From the NCBI GenBank assembly GCA_030052355.1, contig JASIGS010000211.1, positions 1 to 12,722 on the forward strand: 12,722 nt of DNA. Reading direction: 5' to 3'. The translations under genes were made by a program, and so were the position numbers. Below, one piece after another: positions 1 to 6,432 of this stretch (its first letter is position 1; the number at the start of each line of letters is the position of its first letter). The notes beneath the pieces were generated by a model that saw nothing but the letters and a program-made list of their open reading frames with translations, was not told where the DNA came from and did not search any database. Source of the stretch: Streptosporangiaceae bacterium (GTDB lineage: Bacteria; Actinomycetota; Actinomycetes; Streptosporangiales; Streptosporangiaceae).

Positions 1-682
1 CCCTTCGGCGTTGCAGGCGGGCTGTCGTGTCGAGGTCGGTGCCGTGACCCTGGCTGGGGCCCCGCCTCCTCTCGCCGAGTCTGTCAGCACGCGCTGGCGG
101 TGGCGCGTCCGCCTGCGGCCGCTCGGGGCTGGTGCCGTTGTCCTGCGCCTTGCTGACCCGGACGCCGGAGGAACGCGCGATGGCCACGACCCGGTCGAGG
201 TCCTCCTGACAGCCTCTGACCGAGTTCAGCATCAGCGGCTTGGCCCCCGGCATCAGGCAGCGCAGTGTGGTTGTCTGCGGTCGCTGCCGGTAGACGGTGA
301 TCCGTGATCTGTTCAGCGGCGCCGTCGCGACGTCGGCCGGGTGCCTGCCCAACCCGGCCAGCCGGCAGCAGACGAGCTGCCTGCTGGTGACCGCGAGCAG
401 CATCGGACGCTGGACGAAGATCCTTACCAGCCCCAGCAGGATCGCGGCTGCCTCTGCCGCGACGAAGCCGATCAGCGCCGCGTGCGCGTGCCAGTGCCCG
501 CGTGCCAGCAGGTAAACGAAGACCAGTGCCAGCAGCGAGGCGGCGTAGACGGCCGCGCTCAGCTGGCCCAGCACCCGACGCGGCGGCACCGCGAGCACCC
601 GGGCGCCGGTGACGATGCGGTCATCGCCGAGCACGGGACGCAGGCCGGCGGTCACCTGGCGCACGAACTGCGGCGAGTTCAC
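1..682 (-). CDS. Two-helix membrane protein with possible PH-like domain, C-terminus off the left edge
   Basis: The frame is open for 227 codons from a GTG at 682 to the window edge with no stop, so the protein is partial at its C-terminus. An AAGGCGG sequence six bases before the GTG is a moderate ribosome site, and no in-frame start lies just upstream. Residues 1-40 are hydrophilic. Two hydrophobic segments follow (about 43-60 and 68-90) with a short His/Arg-containing turn between them. Next comes a cytoplasmic-looking stretch (about 93-175) that begins MLLAVTSRQLVCCRL. This resembles the opening strands of bacterial PH-like domains found after membrane helices, which is a fold-level guess. 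From about 176 the sequence is Pro/Arg-rich and probably disordered. Codon use is GC3-rich and consistent with coding. It lies downstream of and codirectional with the propeller gene, but a hairpin separates them. I do not recognise a specific family. Confidence 0.7.
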   Translation of the reverse strand, partial: MNSPQFVRQVTAGLRPVLGDDRIVTGARVLAVPPRRVLGQLSAAVYAASLLALVFVYLLARGHWHAHAALIGFVAAEAAAILLGLVRIFVQRPMLLAVTSRQLVCCRLAGLGRHPADVATAPLNRSRITVYRQRPQTTTLRCLMPGAKPLMLNSVRGCQEDLDRVVAIARSSGVRVSKAQDNGTSPERPQADAPPPARADRLGERRRGPSQGHGTDLDTTARLQRRR

Positions 683-837
683 CGGATGCCGCCTTGCGCG
701 GTGGTGGCTGCCACGCGGCGACCGGTCACGACATCCCCGTTCGAGCTAGACCACTGGGCTGGGCGTAAGGACAAGCCGATTCAACCCAATGTACGGTTCG
801 GCCCGCAACGCCACCCGGGCCCGCCCTTTCCGGGCCT

Positions 838-870
838 CCGGCAGGCCGAGCCCCCGCGTCGGCCTGCCGG
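838..870 (-). terminator. Perfect 12-bp hairpin just after the propeller gene stop
   Basis: CCGGCAGGCCGA (838-849) pairs perfectly with TCGGCCTGCCGG (859-870) around a 9-base loop. On the minus strand the stem begins two bases after the stop codon of the propeller gene. No U-rich tract follows, so it matches the tract-less hairpins common at actinobacterial gene ends rather than a classical intrinsic terminator. A weaker second hairpin (818-823 with 831-836) follows immediately and may act with it. The rest of the 190-bp gap up to the next gene (683-817) shows no convincing promoter. Confidence 0.6.
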
Positions 871-872
871 GG

Positions 873-2054
873 CTACCGAAGACTGCCAGGCTGGTTGCCC
901 TGGCGGTCGTAGGCGACGACGGACAGCACGCCAAGCTCGTGGGAAGCCGCGTGCAAGACCTTCTGGACGGCGCGTGTCGCCGGGTTGAACCAGACAAGCG
1001 AGCTGCCGGTGTTGCACGGCTCGACGTCGTTGACCAGCATCCGGCTGCCGGAGGTCGCGTCGACGATGTTGTTGCCGGGACTGCCGGGCACGGTGACCGT
1101 CTCGACCTTGCCGTCAGCTGCCTGCTTTCCGATGAACTGCACGCCGCACGCGCCGAGTGCCTGCACGTACAAGGCACCCGACACGCGCCAGGCGTCGACG
1201 TCGCCGAGGTCGGGACCGGTGCCGTTGCGCAGCGCCGTCAGCGCCTTCGGCGCCGCGCCGCTCACCGGGACCAGCCACAGCCTGGGCCCGGCGGCCGCGG
1301 GTACGCACATGACCAGCGCGGTTGACGAGTTCCACCAGCGCACCGGCGAGCACCCCGCGCCGGACTTGGTGTCGGTGCCCGGTACGGGCAGCCGGCGGAT
1401 GATGCCGCCGGCGTTGCTCACGAGTTCCACGCCGGCGGCGCCGTTCACGACGTAGCTGAGCCCGTTCGGGGCGCTCAGCGCGGAGACGTAACTCGCGCCC
1501 TTGATGAGGCGGTCCTGCAACTTCCCGGTCAGGCTGAACCGGACGATGCCGTCGTCGCCGGCCAGGATGCTCGCTCCCAGCGGGTCGGTGTACCCGATGA
1601 TCGACGAGGTCGCTGCCGGGAGGCGGAGCGTGGTGGCCTTGCCGGTCGCGAGGACGAGCTGATGCATCGTGGGCCCGCCGGACGACGACGGCACCTCGAA
1701 CAGCGCCCTGGCCTTATCGCCTGACCAGGCGACGAGCTGCCACCGCTGCCCGGGAGGCACGGCAGGCCACTGGTACAGCCGGTAGATCCCGCCCGCCGGG
1801 TCGACGAGGTACAGCGTGGTCGGCCGGTCAGTCGTGGCCGTGGTGGTCGTGAACTCGGCGAGCGCCCAGCCCGAGCCGACGCTCTTCCACGGCACCTCTG
1901 CCCGCGTGCCAACGCGGCCTGCCTGCAGCATCGTCGCGGCCGGACGGGCCGGGGCCCGAACCTGACCGGCGAGCGCGGCCGGTACGCACACAGAAAGGAC
2001 GGCGGTAACCGCCGCGGCCACGGCAAGCCCTGCTCGGCGCCACCTTCGGGACAT
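873..2054 (-). CDS. Secreted seven-repeat beta-propeller-like protein
   Basis: The 393-residue protein starts at the ATG at 2054, preceded by GAGGAG at good spacing; a TTG 24 codons upstream is in frame but has no such site. The N-terminus is a classical Sec signal peptide: a SRRWRR basic cluster, a hydrophobic core, then PAALA before a likely cleavage near residue 29. No lipobox cysteine is placed correctly. The mature part carries seven spaced short repeats of the kind that form propeller blades: near residues 81 (LYLVDPAGGIYRL), 131 (HQLVLATGKATTLRL), 171 (VRFSLTGKL), 209 (VELVSNAGGIIRRL), 259 (LWLVPVSGAAPKAL), 305 (VQFIGKQAADGKVETV) and 353 (LVWFNPATRAVQKVL). Four cysteines (235, 250, 303, 347) could form two disulfides outside the cell. 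No catalytic motif is visible, so a binding or scaffold role is an inference. It is transcribed divergently from the FHA-HTH gene across 176 bp. Confidence 0.82.
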   Translation of the reverse strand: MSRRWRRAGLAVAAAVTAVLSVCVPAALAGQVRAPARPAATMLQAGRVGTRAEVPWKSVGSGWALAEFTTTTATTDRPTTLYLVDPAGGIYRLYQWPAVPPGQRWQLVAWSGDKARALFEVPSSSGGPTMHQLVLATGKATTLRLPAATSSIIGYTDPLGASILAGDDGIVRFSLTGKLQDRLIKGASYVSALSAPNGLSYVVNGAAGVELVSNAGGIIRRLPVPGTDTKSGAGCSPVRWWNSSTALVMCVPAAAGPRLWLVPVSGAAPKALTALRNGTGPDLGDVDAWRVSGALYVQALGACGVQFIGKQAADGKVETVTVPGSPGNNIVDATSGSRMLVNDVEPCNTGSSLVWFNPATRAVQKVLHAASHELGVLSVVAYDRQGNQPGSLR

Positions 2055-2175
2055 CCGGACTCCTCGCTGCGACATAACGCAATCAGATAACGATCGATGG
2101 TGCGGCAAGTGAGTTGCAGTTCGCAAGGGGAGCGGTCCCCATGCGGGTCGGCGTGCCTGCCACTAAGCTCCGGAT

Positions 2176-2193
2176 CGCGGCCGCACGGCCGCG
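2176..2193. promoter_or_regulatory. Perfect 8-bp inverted repeat upstream of the FHA-HTH gene
   Basis: CGCGGCCG and CGGCCGCG are separated by only two bases, giving an 18-bp perfect dyad 37 bp before the FHA gene's ATG in the divergent intergenic region. The two-base spacer is too short for a good hairpin loop, which favours a protein-binding palindrome. A smaller 5-bp stem (2127-2131 with 2136-2140, loop GCGG) lies further left. An operator function is inference; such GC palindromes also arise by chance in this base composition. Confidence 0.3.
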
Positions 2194-2230
2194 CGTTACC
2201 GGCGAGTGACGGAGGGAGGACCGGGTTGGC

Positions 2231-2947
2231 ATGCTGCTGATCGTCATGTTCGGTGCGAACACCTGGCGGGTGAAACCGGACGATGAGTTCACCTTCGGCC
2301 GCGCCCCGACGTGCTCCGCCGTGCTGCCGAAGGACGACCGCGGCGTGTCCCGCAGATCCGGCAGCTTCACCTGGAAGAACGGCACCTGGTGGCTCACCAA
2401 CGACAGTGCCTCATCGATGCTCTACCTGGCCGGGGACCGCGGCTTCCGGGCAGACATGCCGCCGGGCATGTCGCTGCCGCTGCAGCAGTGGCACGCCAAG
2501 GTTCGCGTCGACGGAGTGCTGGACAGCTACACGATCCGGATGCGCCTCCCGGACCTGGACGACGACCCTGAAGGTCATGAGGACGATGTGGAAGTGATAG
2601 CTCCGGAACGCGTCACCGCCACCAAGCTCCGCGCGCCGCTCAGCGATGACGACCGGCTGGTGCTCGCGGCCAGGTTCGAGGAGTACCTGACCTGGCGGCA
2701 TTCCGGCAGGCCAGCGCCCCGCAGCGCGCGCGAGACGGCCGAGCGCATCGGCTGGCACCCGCACACCGTCGCCAAGCGCTGCGAGAACATCCGCGGCCGC
2801 TACGTCCGGATCGGGGTCCCCGGGCTAAGGGGTCCGCGCGCGCTGGAGGAACTGGCCGCCCTGCTGATCTCGACAGGCGAGCTGAGCAGCGACGACCTTC
2901 GGCGGCTGCCGCCCGCCAAGCCCGCGACTATCCCACCAGCGTCTTGA
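2231..2947 (+). CDS. FHA-like domain protein with C-terminal helix-turn-helix
   Basis: The 238-residue soluble protein starts at ATG 2231, with GGAGGGAGGA (2211-2220) ending ten bases before it. The N-terminal part (about 1-105) looks like a forkhead-associated phosphothreonine-binding domain: the FGR at 22-24, VSR at 39-41, and the WKNGTWWLTNDSASS strand-loop region near 48-62 follow the usual FHA order. The usual VSRxH histidine is absent; the sequence continues VSRRSGSF. An acidic linker (about 108-122, DLDDDPEGHEDD) follows. Then comes a region (about 136-200) that reads as a helix-turn-helix: LSDDDRLVLAARFEEYL, then SARETAERIGWHPHTVAKR as the probable recognition part. Family knowledge suggests a regulator or adaptor reading Ser/Thr-kinase phosphorylation, but no kinase lies in the window. 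It is divergent from the secreted propeller gene and converges with pntB, overlapping it by 20 bp. Confidence 0.75.
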   Translation: MLLIVMFGANTWRVKPDDEFTFGRAPTCSAVLPKDDRGVSRRSGSFTWKNGTWWLTNDSASSMLYLAGDRGFRADMPPGMSLPLQQWHAKVRVDGVLDSYTIRMRLPDLDDDPEGHEDDVEVIAPERVTATKLRAPLSDDDRLVLAARFEEYLTWRHSGRPAPRSARETAERIGWHPHTVAKRCENIRGRYVRIGVPGLRGPRALEELAALLISTGELSSDDLRRLPPAKPATIPPAS

Positions 2948-4328
2948 CCGCGCTGGTCAGGTCGGTCAGGGCCTTCTTGGCATCGGCGAAATACATGCTC
3001 GTCTTGGGGTCGACGTACAGCTCGTTGTCGATTCCGGCGTAGCCGTGGCCCATGGACCGCTTGATGACGATGATGCTCTTGGCCTGGTCAACGTCCAGGA
3101 TCGGCATGCCGGAGATCGCTGTTCCTGGCCGGCGCGCGGCCGGGTTGGTGACGTCGTTGGCCCCGATCACCAGTGCCACGTCGGCGCGCGAGAACTCAGG
3201 GTTGATGTCGTCCATCTCCTTGAGCTGCGGGTAAGGAACGTTGGCTTCGGCGAGCAGCACGTTCATGTGCCCGGGCATGCGGCCGGCCACCGGATGGATC
3301 GCGTAGCTGACCTCGACGCCGTGCGATTCGAGCTGCTCCGCCAGGGCCGCGACCTCGTGCTGCGCCTGCGCCGCCGCTAGCCCGTAGCCGGGCACGATGA
3401 TGACCTTGGAGGCGTAGGCCAGCTGGATGGCCGCGTCGTCGGCGGCGATGGAGCGCACGCTGCCGCCCGGCCCGGCCAGCGCCGGCGCCACGTCGCCGGT
3501 GCCGAAGCCGCCCACGATGATGTTGCCGATCGACCTGTTCATCGCGTCGGCCATCAGCTTGGTCAGGATGCTTCCTGACGCACCGACCAGCGCGCCCGCG
3601 ATGATCAGCGCCCAGTTGCCGATGACGAAGCCGGCCATCGCCACCGCGGTGCCGGTGAACGCGTTCAGCAGCGAGATGACCACCGGCATGTCGGCGCCGC
3701 CGATCGGCATCACCATGGACACCCCGAACACCAGCGCGGCGACGATGACGATCGTCAGCAGCGCGGCGCTCGGGGAGGCGATCAGGTACGCGCCGAGCCC
3801 GATCGCGACGGCCGCCAGCCCGAGGTTGACGATACGGGCCCCGGGGAAGCTGACCGGAGCCGAGTTGATCAAGCCCTGCAGCTTGCCCGCCGCTATCAGC
3901 GAGCCGGAGAACGTCACCGCGCCGATGATGACGTCCAGCAGCGTGGTCACGGAGGTAGTGGCGGACACGCCGGCCCCGGCGTGCATGTAGTCGTGCACGG
4001 CGACCAGCGCCGCGGCGCCGCCGCCGACCGCGTTGAACATGCTGACCAGCTGCGGCATGGCGGTCATCTGCACGGTCCTGGCCGAGTACATGCCGGCTCC
4101 GGCGCCGACCAGCGCTCCGGCGATCATCACGAGCCAGCCCGTCACGCTGATCCCGCCGGTGTGGATGACGATGGCGAGCGTGGTCGCGATCGCGATGATC
4201 ATCCCGACCGTGGACGCCTGGTTGCCGCGCCTGGCGGTGGCCGGGTTGTTCATCAGGTGCAGGCCGAACACGAAGCAGGACGCCGCGAACACGTAGATGA
4301 GCTGGGTGATCCAGTCGAACGTGCTCAT
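2928..4328 (-). CDS. pntB: NAD(P) transhydrogenase subunit beta
   Basis: PntB is the membrane and NADP(H)-binding subunit of the proton-translocating transhydrogenase, which drives hydride transfer from NADH to NADP+ using the proton gradient. The 466 residues match the family's usual length (about 460). Residues 1-260 are mostly hydrophobic helices and include PIGGADMPVVISLLNAFTGT (208-227), a conserved membrane motif. The soluble NADP domain (about 300-466) shows GYGLAAAQAQH (314-324), HPVAGRMPGHMNVLLAEA (345-362), GANDVTNPAA (389-398) and KRSMGHGYAGIDNELY (423-438), all family signatures. Its ATG overlaps the pntAB stop as ATGA, so the two are probably translationally coupled. The stop codon lies inside the 3' end of the convergent FHA gene, and no separate terminator hairpin is evident there. 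Confidence 0.97.
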   Translation of the reverse strand: MSTFDWITQLIYVFAASCFVFGLHLMNNPATARRGNQASTVGMIIAIATTLAIVIHTGGISVTGWLVMIAGALVGAGAGMYSARTVQMTAMPQLVSMFNAVGGGAAALVAVHDYMHAGAGVSATTSVTTLLDVIIGAVTFSGSLIAAGKLQGLINSAPVSFPGARIVNLGLAAVAIGLGAYLIASPSAALLTIVIVAALVFGVSMVMPIGGADMPVVISLLNAFTGTAVAMAGFVIGNWALIIAGALVGASGSILTKLMADAMNRSIGNIIVGGFGTGDVAPALAGPGGSVRSIAADDAAIQLAYASKVIIVPGYGLAAAQAQHEVAALAEQLESHGVEVSYAIHPVAGRMPGHMNVLLAEANVPYPQLKEMDDINPEFSRADVALVIGANDVTNPAARRPGTAISGMPILDVDQAKSIIVIKRSMGHGYAGIDNELYVDPKTSMYFADAKKALTDLTSAVKTLVG

Positions 4329-4699
4329 GCGGACGGGTCCTGGCGCCGGCCCCCGTTGGCAGCGCTGCCGTTGGCTCCGGCGGGCACCGCCTTCGTGCTA
4401 GCTGCGGACACCTCCGGGCGCTTGCGGAACATCTTGAGCATCCGGCCGGTGACCACGTAGCCGCCGGTGACGTTCGCCGCGGCGAAGGCCGCGGCCACGA
4501 AGGCGATGATGTAGCCGACCGCGTTGTTCGCGGTCACGGCGATCAGCATCGCGCCTGCCAGCACGATTCCGTGAATCGAGTTCGCCGCCGACATCAGCGG
4601 CGTGTGCAGCGTGGCGGGCACCTTGCTGATGACCTCGAAGCCCACCCACAAGCTGAGCACGAAGATCGTGACGTCGGTGAGCAGCGCCGGGTACGACAC
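4325..4699 (-). CDS. pntAB: NAD(P) transhydrogenase subunit alpha part 2 (membrane part)
   Basis: This 124-residue protein is the membrane segment that is fused to the NAD-binding domain in E. coli PntA but separate in Rhodospirillum and many actinomycetes. It supplies helices of the proton channel together with PntB. About three hydrophobic helices lie at 6-25, 43-60 and 62-82. Family signatures are VISKVPATLHTPLMSAANSI (23-42) and NVTGGYVVTGRMLKMF (76-91). The C-terminal 30 residues are a hydrophilic Ala/Gly/Asn-rich tail ending RRQDPSA. The start is a GTG at 4699 with AGGAGGG seven bases before it. It lies 16 bp after pntAA, and its TGA overlaps the pntB ATG. Confidence 0.95.
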   Translation of the reverse strand: MSYPALLTDVTIFVLSLWVGFEVISKVPATLHTPLMSAANSIHGIVLAGAMLIAVTANNAVGYIIAFVAAAFAAANVTGGYVVTGRMLKMFRKRPEVSAASTKAVPAGANGSAANGGRRQDPSA

Positions 4700-4715
4700 T
4701 GGCGGTCCCTCCTGC

Positions 4716-5864
4716 CTATTCGGCCTGCGGCGCGGCAGGCTCCTGCGGAGCGAGCGCCGGGTGCACGACCTTACCGTTCCTGGTAATGATCACGCCGGCC
4801 TGCAGGTCGTCCTCGCCGTCGATGGCCAGCGCGCCGTCCTTCACCAGGTACAGCAGCAGCGCGCTCACGTTCCGTGCGTACATGGCTGACGCAGCGGCGG
4901 GCATGCTCGACGGGAGGCCGGACGCGCCGACGATGGTCACGCCGTTCTCGGTGACGACCTTCTCGCCGGGCACCGAGCCGGCGACGTTGCCGCCGAGGGG
5001 GCTGGCTCCCATGTCCACGATCACCGACCCGGCCGTCATCTGCTTGAGCGCGTCCTCGGTGATCAGCAGCGGTGGACGCCGCCCGGGCACCTGCGCGGTC
5101 GTGATCACGACGTCGTGCCTGGCGATGTGATCGGTGAGTTCGTCCTGCTGCGCCTGGCGTTCCTCCTCGGTCAGCGCGCGGGCGTAGCCGCCTTCACCGG
5201 ACGCTGGGCCGACCGAGGTCAGCTCGATGAAGCTGGCACCGACGGACTCGGCCTCGGTCTTGGCCTCAGGCCGCACGTCGTAGGCGCTGACCACGGCGCC
5301 GAGCCTGCGCGCCGTGCCGATGGCCTGCAGGCCAGCGACACCGGCGCCGAGCACGAGTACCTTGGCGGGCCGCGCCGTGCCGGCCGCGGTGATCAGCAGC
5401 GGGAAGAACCTGCCGTACTCGGTGGCGCCGAGCAGTGCTGCCTTGTAGCCGGCGATGTTCGCCTGCGAGGACAGCGCGTCCATCGGCTGCGCGCGCGGGA
5501 TCGTCCGGGGGATCATGTCCATGCTCAGCGCGGTCACGCCGGCCTGGGCCAGCCTGCTGGCGAGCCCGGGATCGGTCAGCGGCGCGAGCAGGCCGACGAT
5601 CGTCTGCCCTTCTCGGAGCGCCGCCACCGTCGCGTCATCGGGCTTGCCGACCATGAGCACGACGTCGGCGGCCAGCGCCTCGTTCCTGGCCACCACGGCG
5701 GCTCCTGCCTCGGCGTAGCTGTCGTCGGTGAACCACGCAGCCTCGCCGGCGCCGGATTCCACCAGGACTTCCAGGTCTGCCGCACGCAGCTTGCCCACCA
5801 CATCTGGAACGAGCGCGACCCTGCGCTCGCCAGGTGCGGTCTCCTTGACCACGGATACCTTCAC
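4716..5864 (-). CDS. pntAA: NAD(P) transhydrogenase subunit alpha part 1 (NAD-binding)
   Basis: This is the soluble NAD(H)-binding component (dI) of the proton-translocating transhydrogenase. The 382 residues match the separate PntAA form (about 380). It opens MKVSVVKETAPGERRVALVP, the shared start of the alanine dehydrogenase/PNT family. RAQPMDALSSQANIAGYKA (124-142) is a signature, and GAGVAG (173-178) is the Rossmann dinucleotide loop, followed by YDVRPEAKTEAESVGASFIE. AQVPGRRPPLLI and VIVDMGASPLGGN in the second half are also typical. Alanine dehydrogenase is excluded by the neighbouring pntAB and pntB and by these PNT-specific stretches. The start is a GTG at 5864 with GAGGT about seven bases before it. 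It is the first gene of the operon, with an upstream region holding an 8-bp stem-loop and a possible -10 box. Confidence 0.96.
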   Translation of the reverse strand: MKVSVVKETAPGERRVALVPDVVGKLRAADLEVLVESGAGEAAWFTDDSYAEAGAAVVARNEALAADVVLMVGKPDDATVAALREGQTIVGLLAPLTDPGLASRLAQAGVTALSMDMIPRTIPRAQPMDALSSQANIAGYKAALLGATEYGRFFPLLITAAGTARPAKVLVLGAGVAGLQAIGTARRLGAVVSAYDVRPEAKTEAESVGASFIELTSVGPASGEGGYARALTEEERQAQQDELTDHIARHDVVITTAQVPGRRPPLLITEDALKQMTAGSVIVDMGASPLGGNVAGSVPGEKVVTENGVTIVGASGLPSSMPAAASAMYARNVSALLLYLVKDGALAIDGEDDLQAGVIITRNGKVVHPALAPQEPAAPQAE

Positions 5865-5897
5865 GGACTGACCTCGCTGCGTCGAGGGGGCTTAGCA

Positions 5898-5918
5898 ACG
5901 GCCCGTCGTCCGGGCCGT
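5898..5918 (-). promoter_or_regulatory. Stem-loop in the pntAA leader
   Basis: ACGGCCCG (5898-5905) pairs perfectly with CGGGCCGT (5911-5918) around the five-base loop TCGTC. If the minus-strand CATACT box at 5925-5930 is the -10 element, transcription would begin near 5918. The hairpin would then form the very 5' end of a leader of about 54 bases. Such 5' hairpins can protect mRNA; that role is inference. It is not a terminator for the plus strand, since nothing is transcribed toward it from the left. Confidence 0.4.
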
Positions 5919-5924
5919 AATCTT

Positions 5925-5971
5925 CAGTATGGACCGTCTGATCAGAGCGCATGTCGGTACCTGGCATACTG
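5925..5971. promoter_or_regulatory. Candidate divergent -10 boxes between pntAA and the small plus-strand gene
   Basis: CAGTATG (5925-5931) and CATACTG (5965-5971) form a 7-bp inverted repeat. Read outward, each gives CATACT, which matches TATAAT at four of six positions. The plus-strand copy is preceded by TGG, making an extended -10 (TGG-CATACT); the minus-strand copy lacks the TG. No good -35 hexamer sits at 17 bp for either. The arrangement suits back-to-back promoters for the pnt operon and the small gene, about 34 bp apart. A TGATCA palindrome (5939-5944) lies between them. Confidence 0.4.
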
Positions 5972-6032
5972 CCGCGTGACGCAAGTCACGGCGCGCAGCG
6001 AGGCGAATCAGGACGGGGGCAGGGGAGTCGTC

Positions 6033-6275
6033 GTGGCCGGTGAGCCACCAGAGCCAGCCCGGACGGATCTCGCGACAAGGCTCGCCGACGCGCAGCGACG
6101 GATGGCCGAGCTTGACGTGCCGGCACCGCTGGCGGCGAGGCTGCGCCGCCAGTTCGTCGCCGTCTGCGACGCGGTAAAGGCCCAGGGGGCCGACGAGGCG
6201 GCCGGGGAACGCAGGCTTTCCGCATTCCTCGCCGCGCTGGAGCGGGCCACTCGGTCATCCCGTCCGCGCATTTGA
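6033..6275 (+). CDS. Small hydrophilic protein of unknown function
   Basis: The chosen GTG at 6033 gives 80 residues and has AGGGGAG (6021-6027) five bases upstream. A second in-frame GTG at 5976 would give 99 residues and lies six bases after a possible extended -10, so a leaderless longer form is conceivable. The protein is soluble, Ala/Arg-rich and probably helical. One helix runs over TDLATRLADAQRRMAEL, another over LAARLRRQFVAVCDAVKAQG, and a third over GERRLSAFLAALERATRS. It has one cysteine and no signal or membrane segment. I do not recognise the family. The codon pattern is GC3-rich, and the frame is closed by a U-tract terminator 20 bp later, which supports a genuine single-gene transcript. 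Confidence 0.65.
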   Translation: MAGEPPEPARTDLATRLADAQRRMAELDVPAPLAARLRRQFVAVCDAVKAQGADEAAGERRLSAFLAALERATRSSRPRI

Positions 6276-6294
6276 GGCGTGATTACTCAGATGG

Positions 6295-6318
6295 CGGCGT
6301 GTTGCGCGCCGTTATTTT
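6295..6318 (+). terminator. Intrinsic terminator after the small gene
   Basis: CGGCG (6295-6299) and CGCCG (6307-6311) form a stem with a 7-base loop, extendable by two G-U pairs, and are followed directly by TTATTTT (6312-6318). The T-rich run is unusual in this GC-rich window and fits a classical Rho-independent terminator. It lies 20 bp after the stop of the small gene and just before the HU promoter, so it insulates the HU gene. Confidence 0.55.
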
Positions 6319-6329
6319 GGCAAAGATGT

Positions 6330-6358
6330 TTGTGCAATGGTGCCTGATCGCTTACGGT
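6330..6358 (+). promoter_or_regulatory. Sigma-70-type promoter for the HU gene
   Basis: TTGTGC (6330-6335) and TACGGT (6353-6358) are separated by exactly 17 bp. The -10 fits the actinobacterial TAnnnT form and the -35 keeps TTG. The transcript would start near 6365 and leave a leader of about 68 bases before the ATG at 6433. The surroundings (6310-6335) are locally AT-rich. This is the clearest promoter in the window. Confidence 0.55.
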
Positions 6359-6432
6359 CAGGCGCAGCAGAGGTGCGCGAGCGCCGCGTCCCGGCGCGTG
6401 CCGCCTGCAACGGGGGAATTCGGGGTGAGGAA

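Noticed and set aside
341..988. 215-codon plus-strand frame in the left part
   Set aside because: It is antisense to the minus-strand membrane protein, whose hydrophobic helices and codon bias are more gene-like, and it runs on across the propeller gene's 3' end.
5115..6032. Upstream extension of the small plus-strand gene over antisense pntAA
   Set aside because: Most of it lies opposite conserved pntAA sequence and reads as low-complexity shadow peptide.
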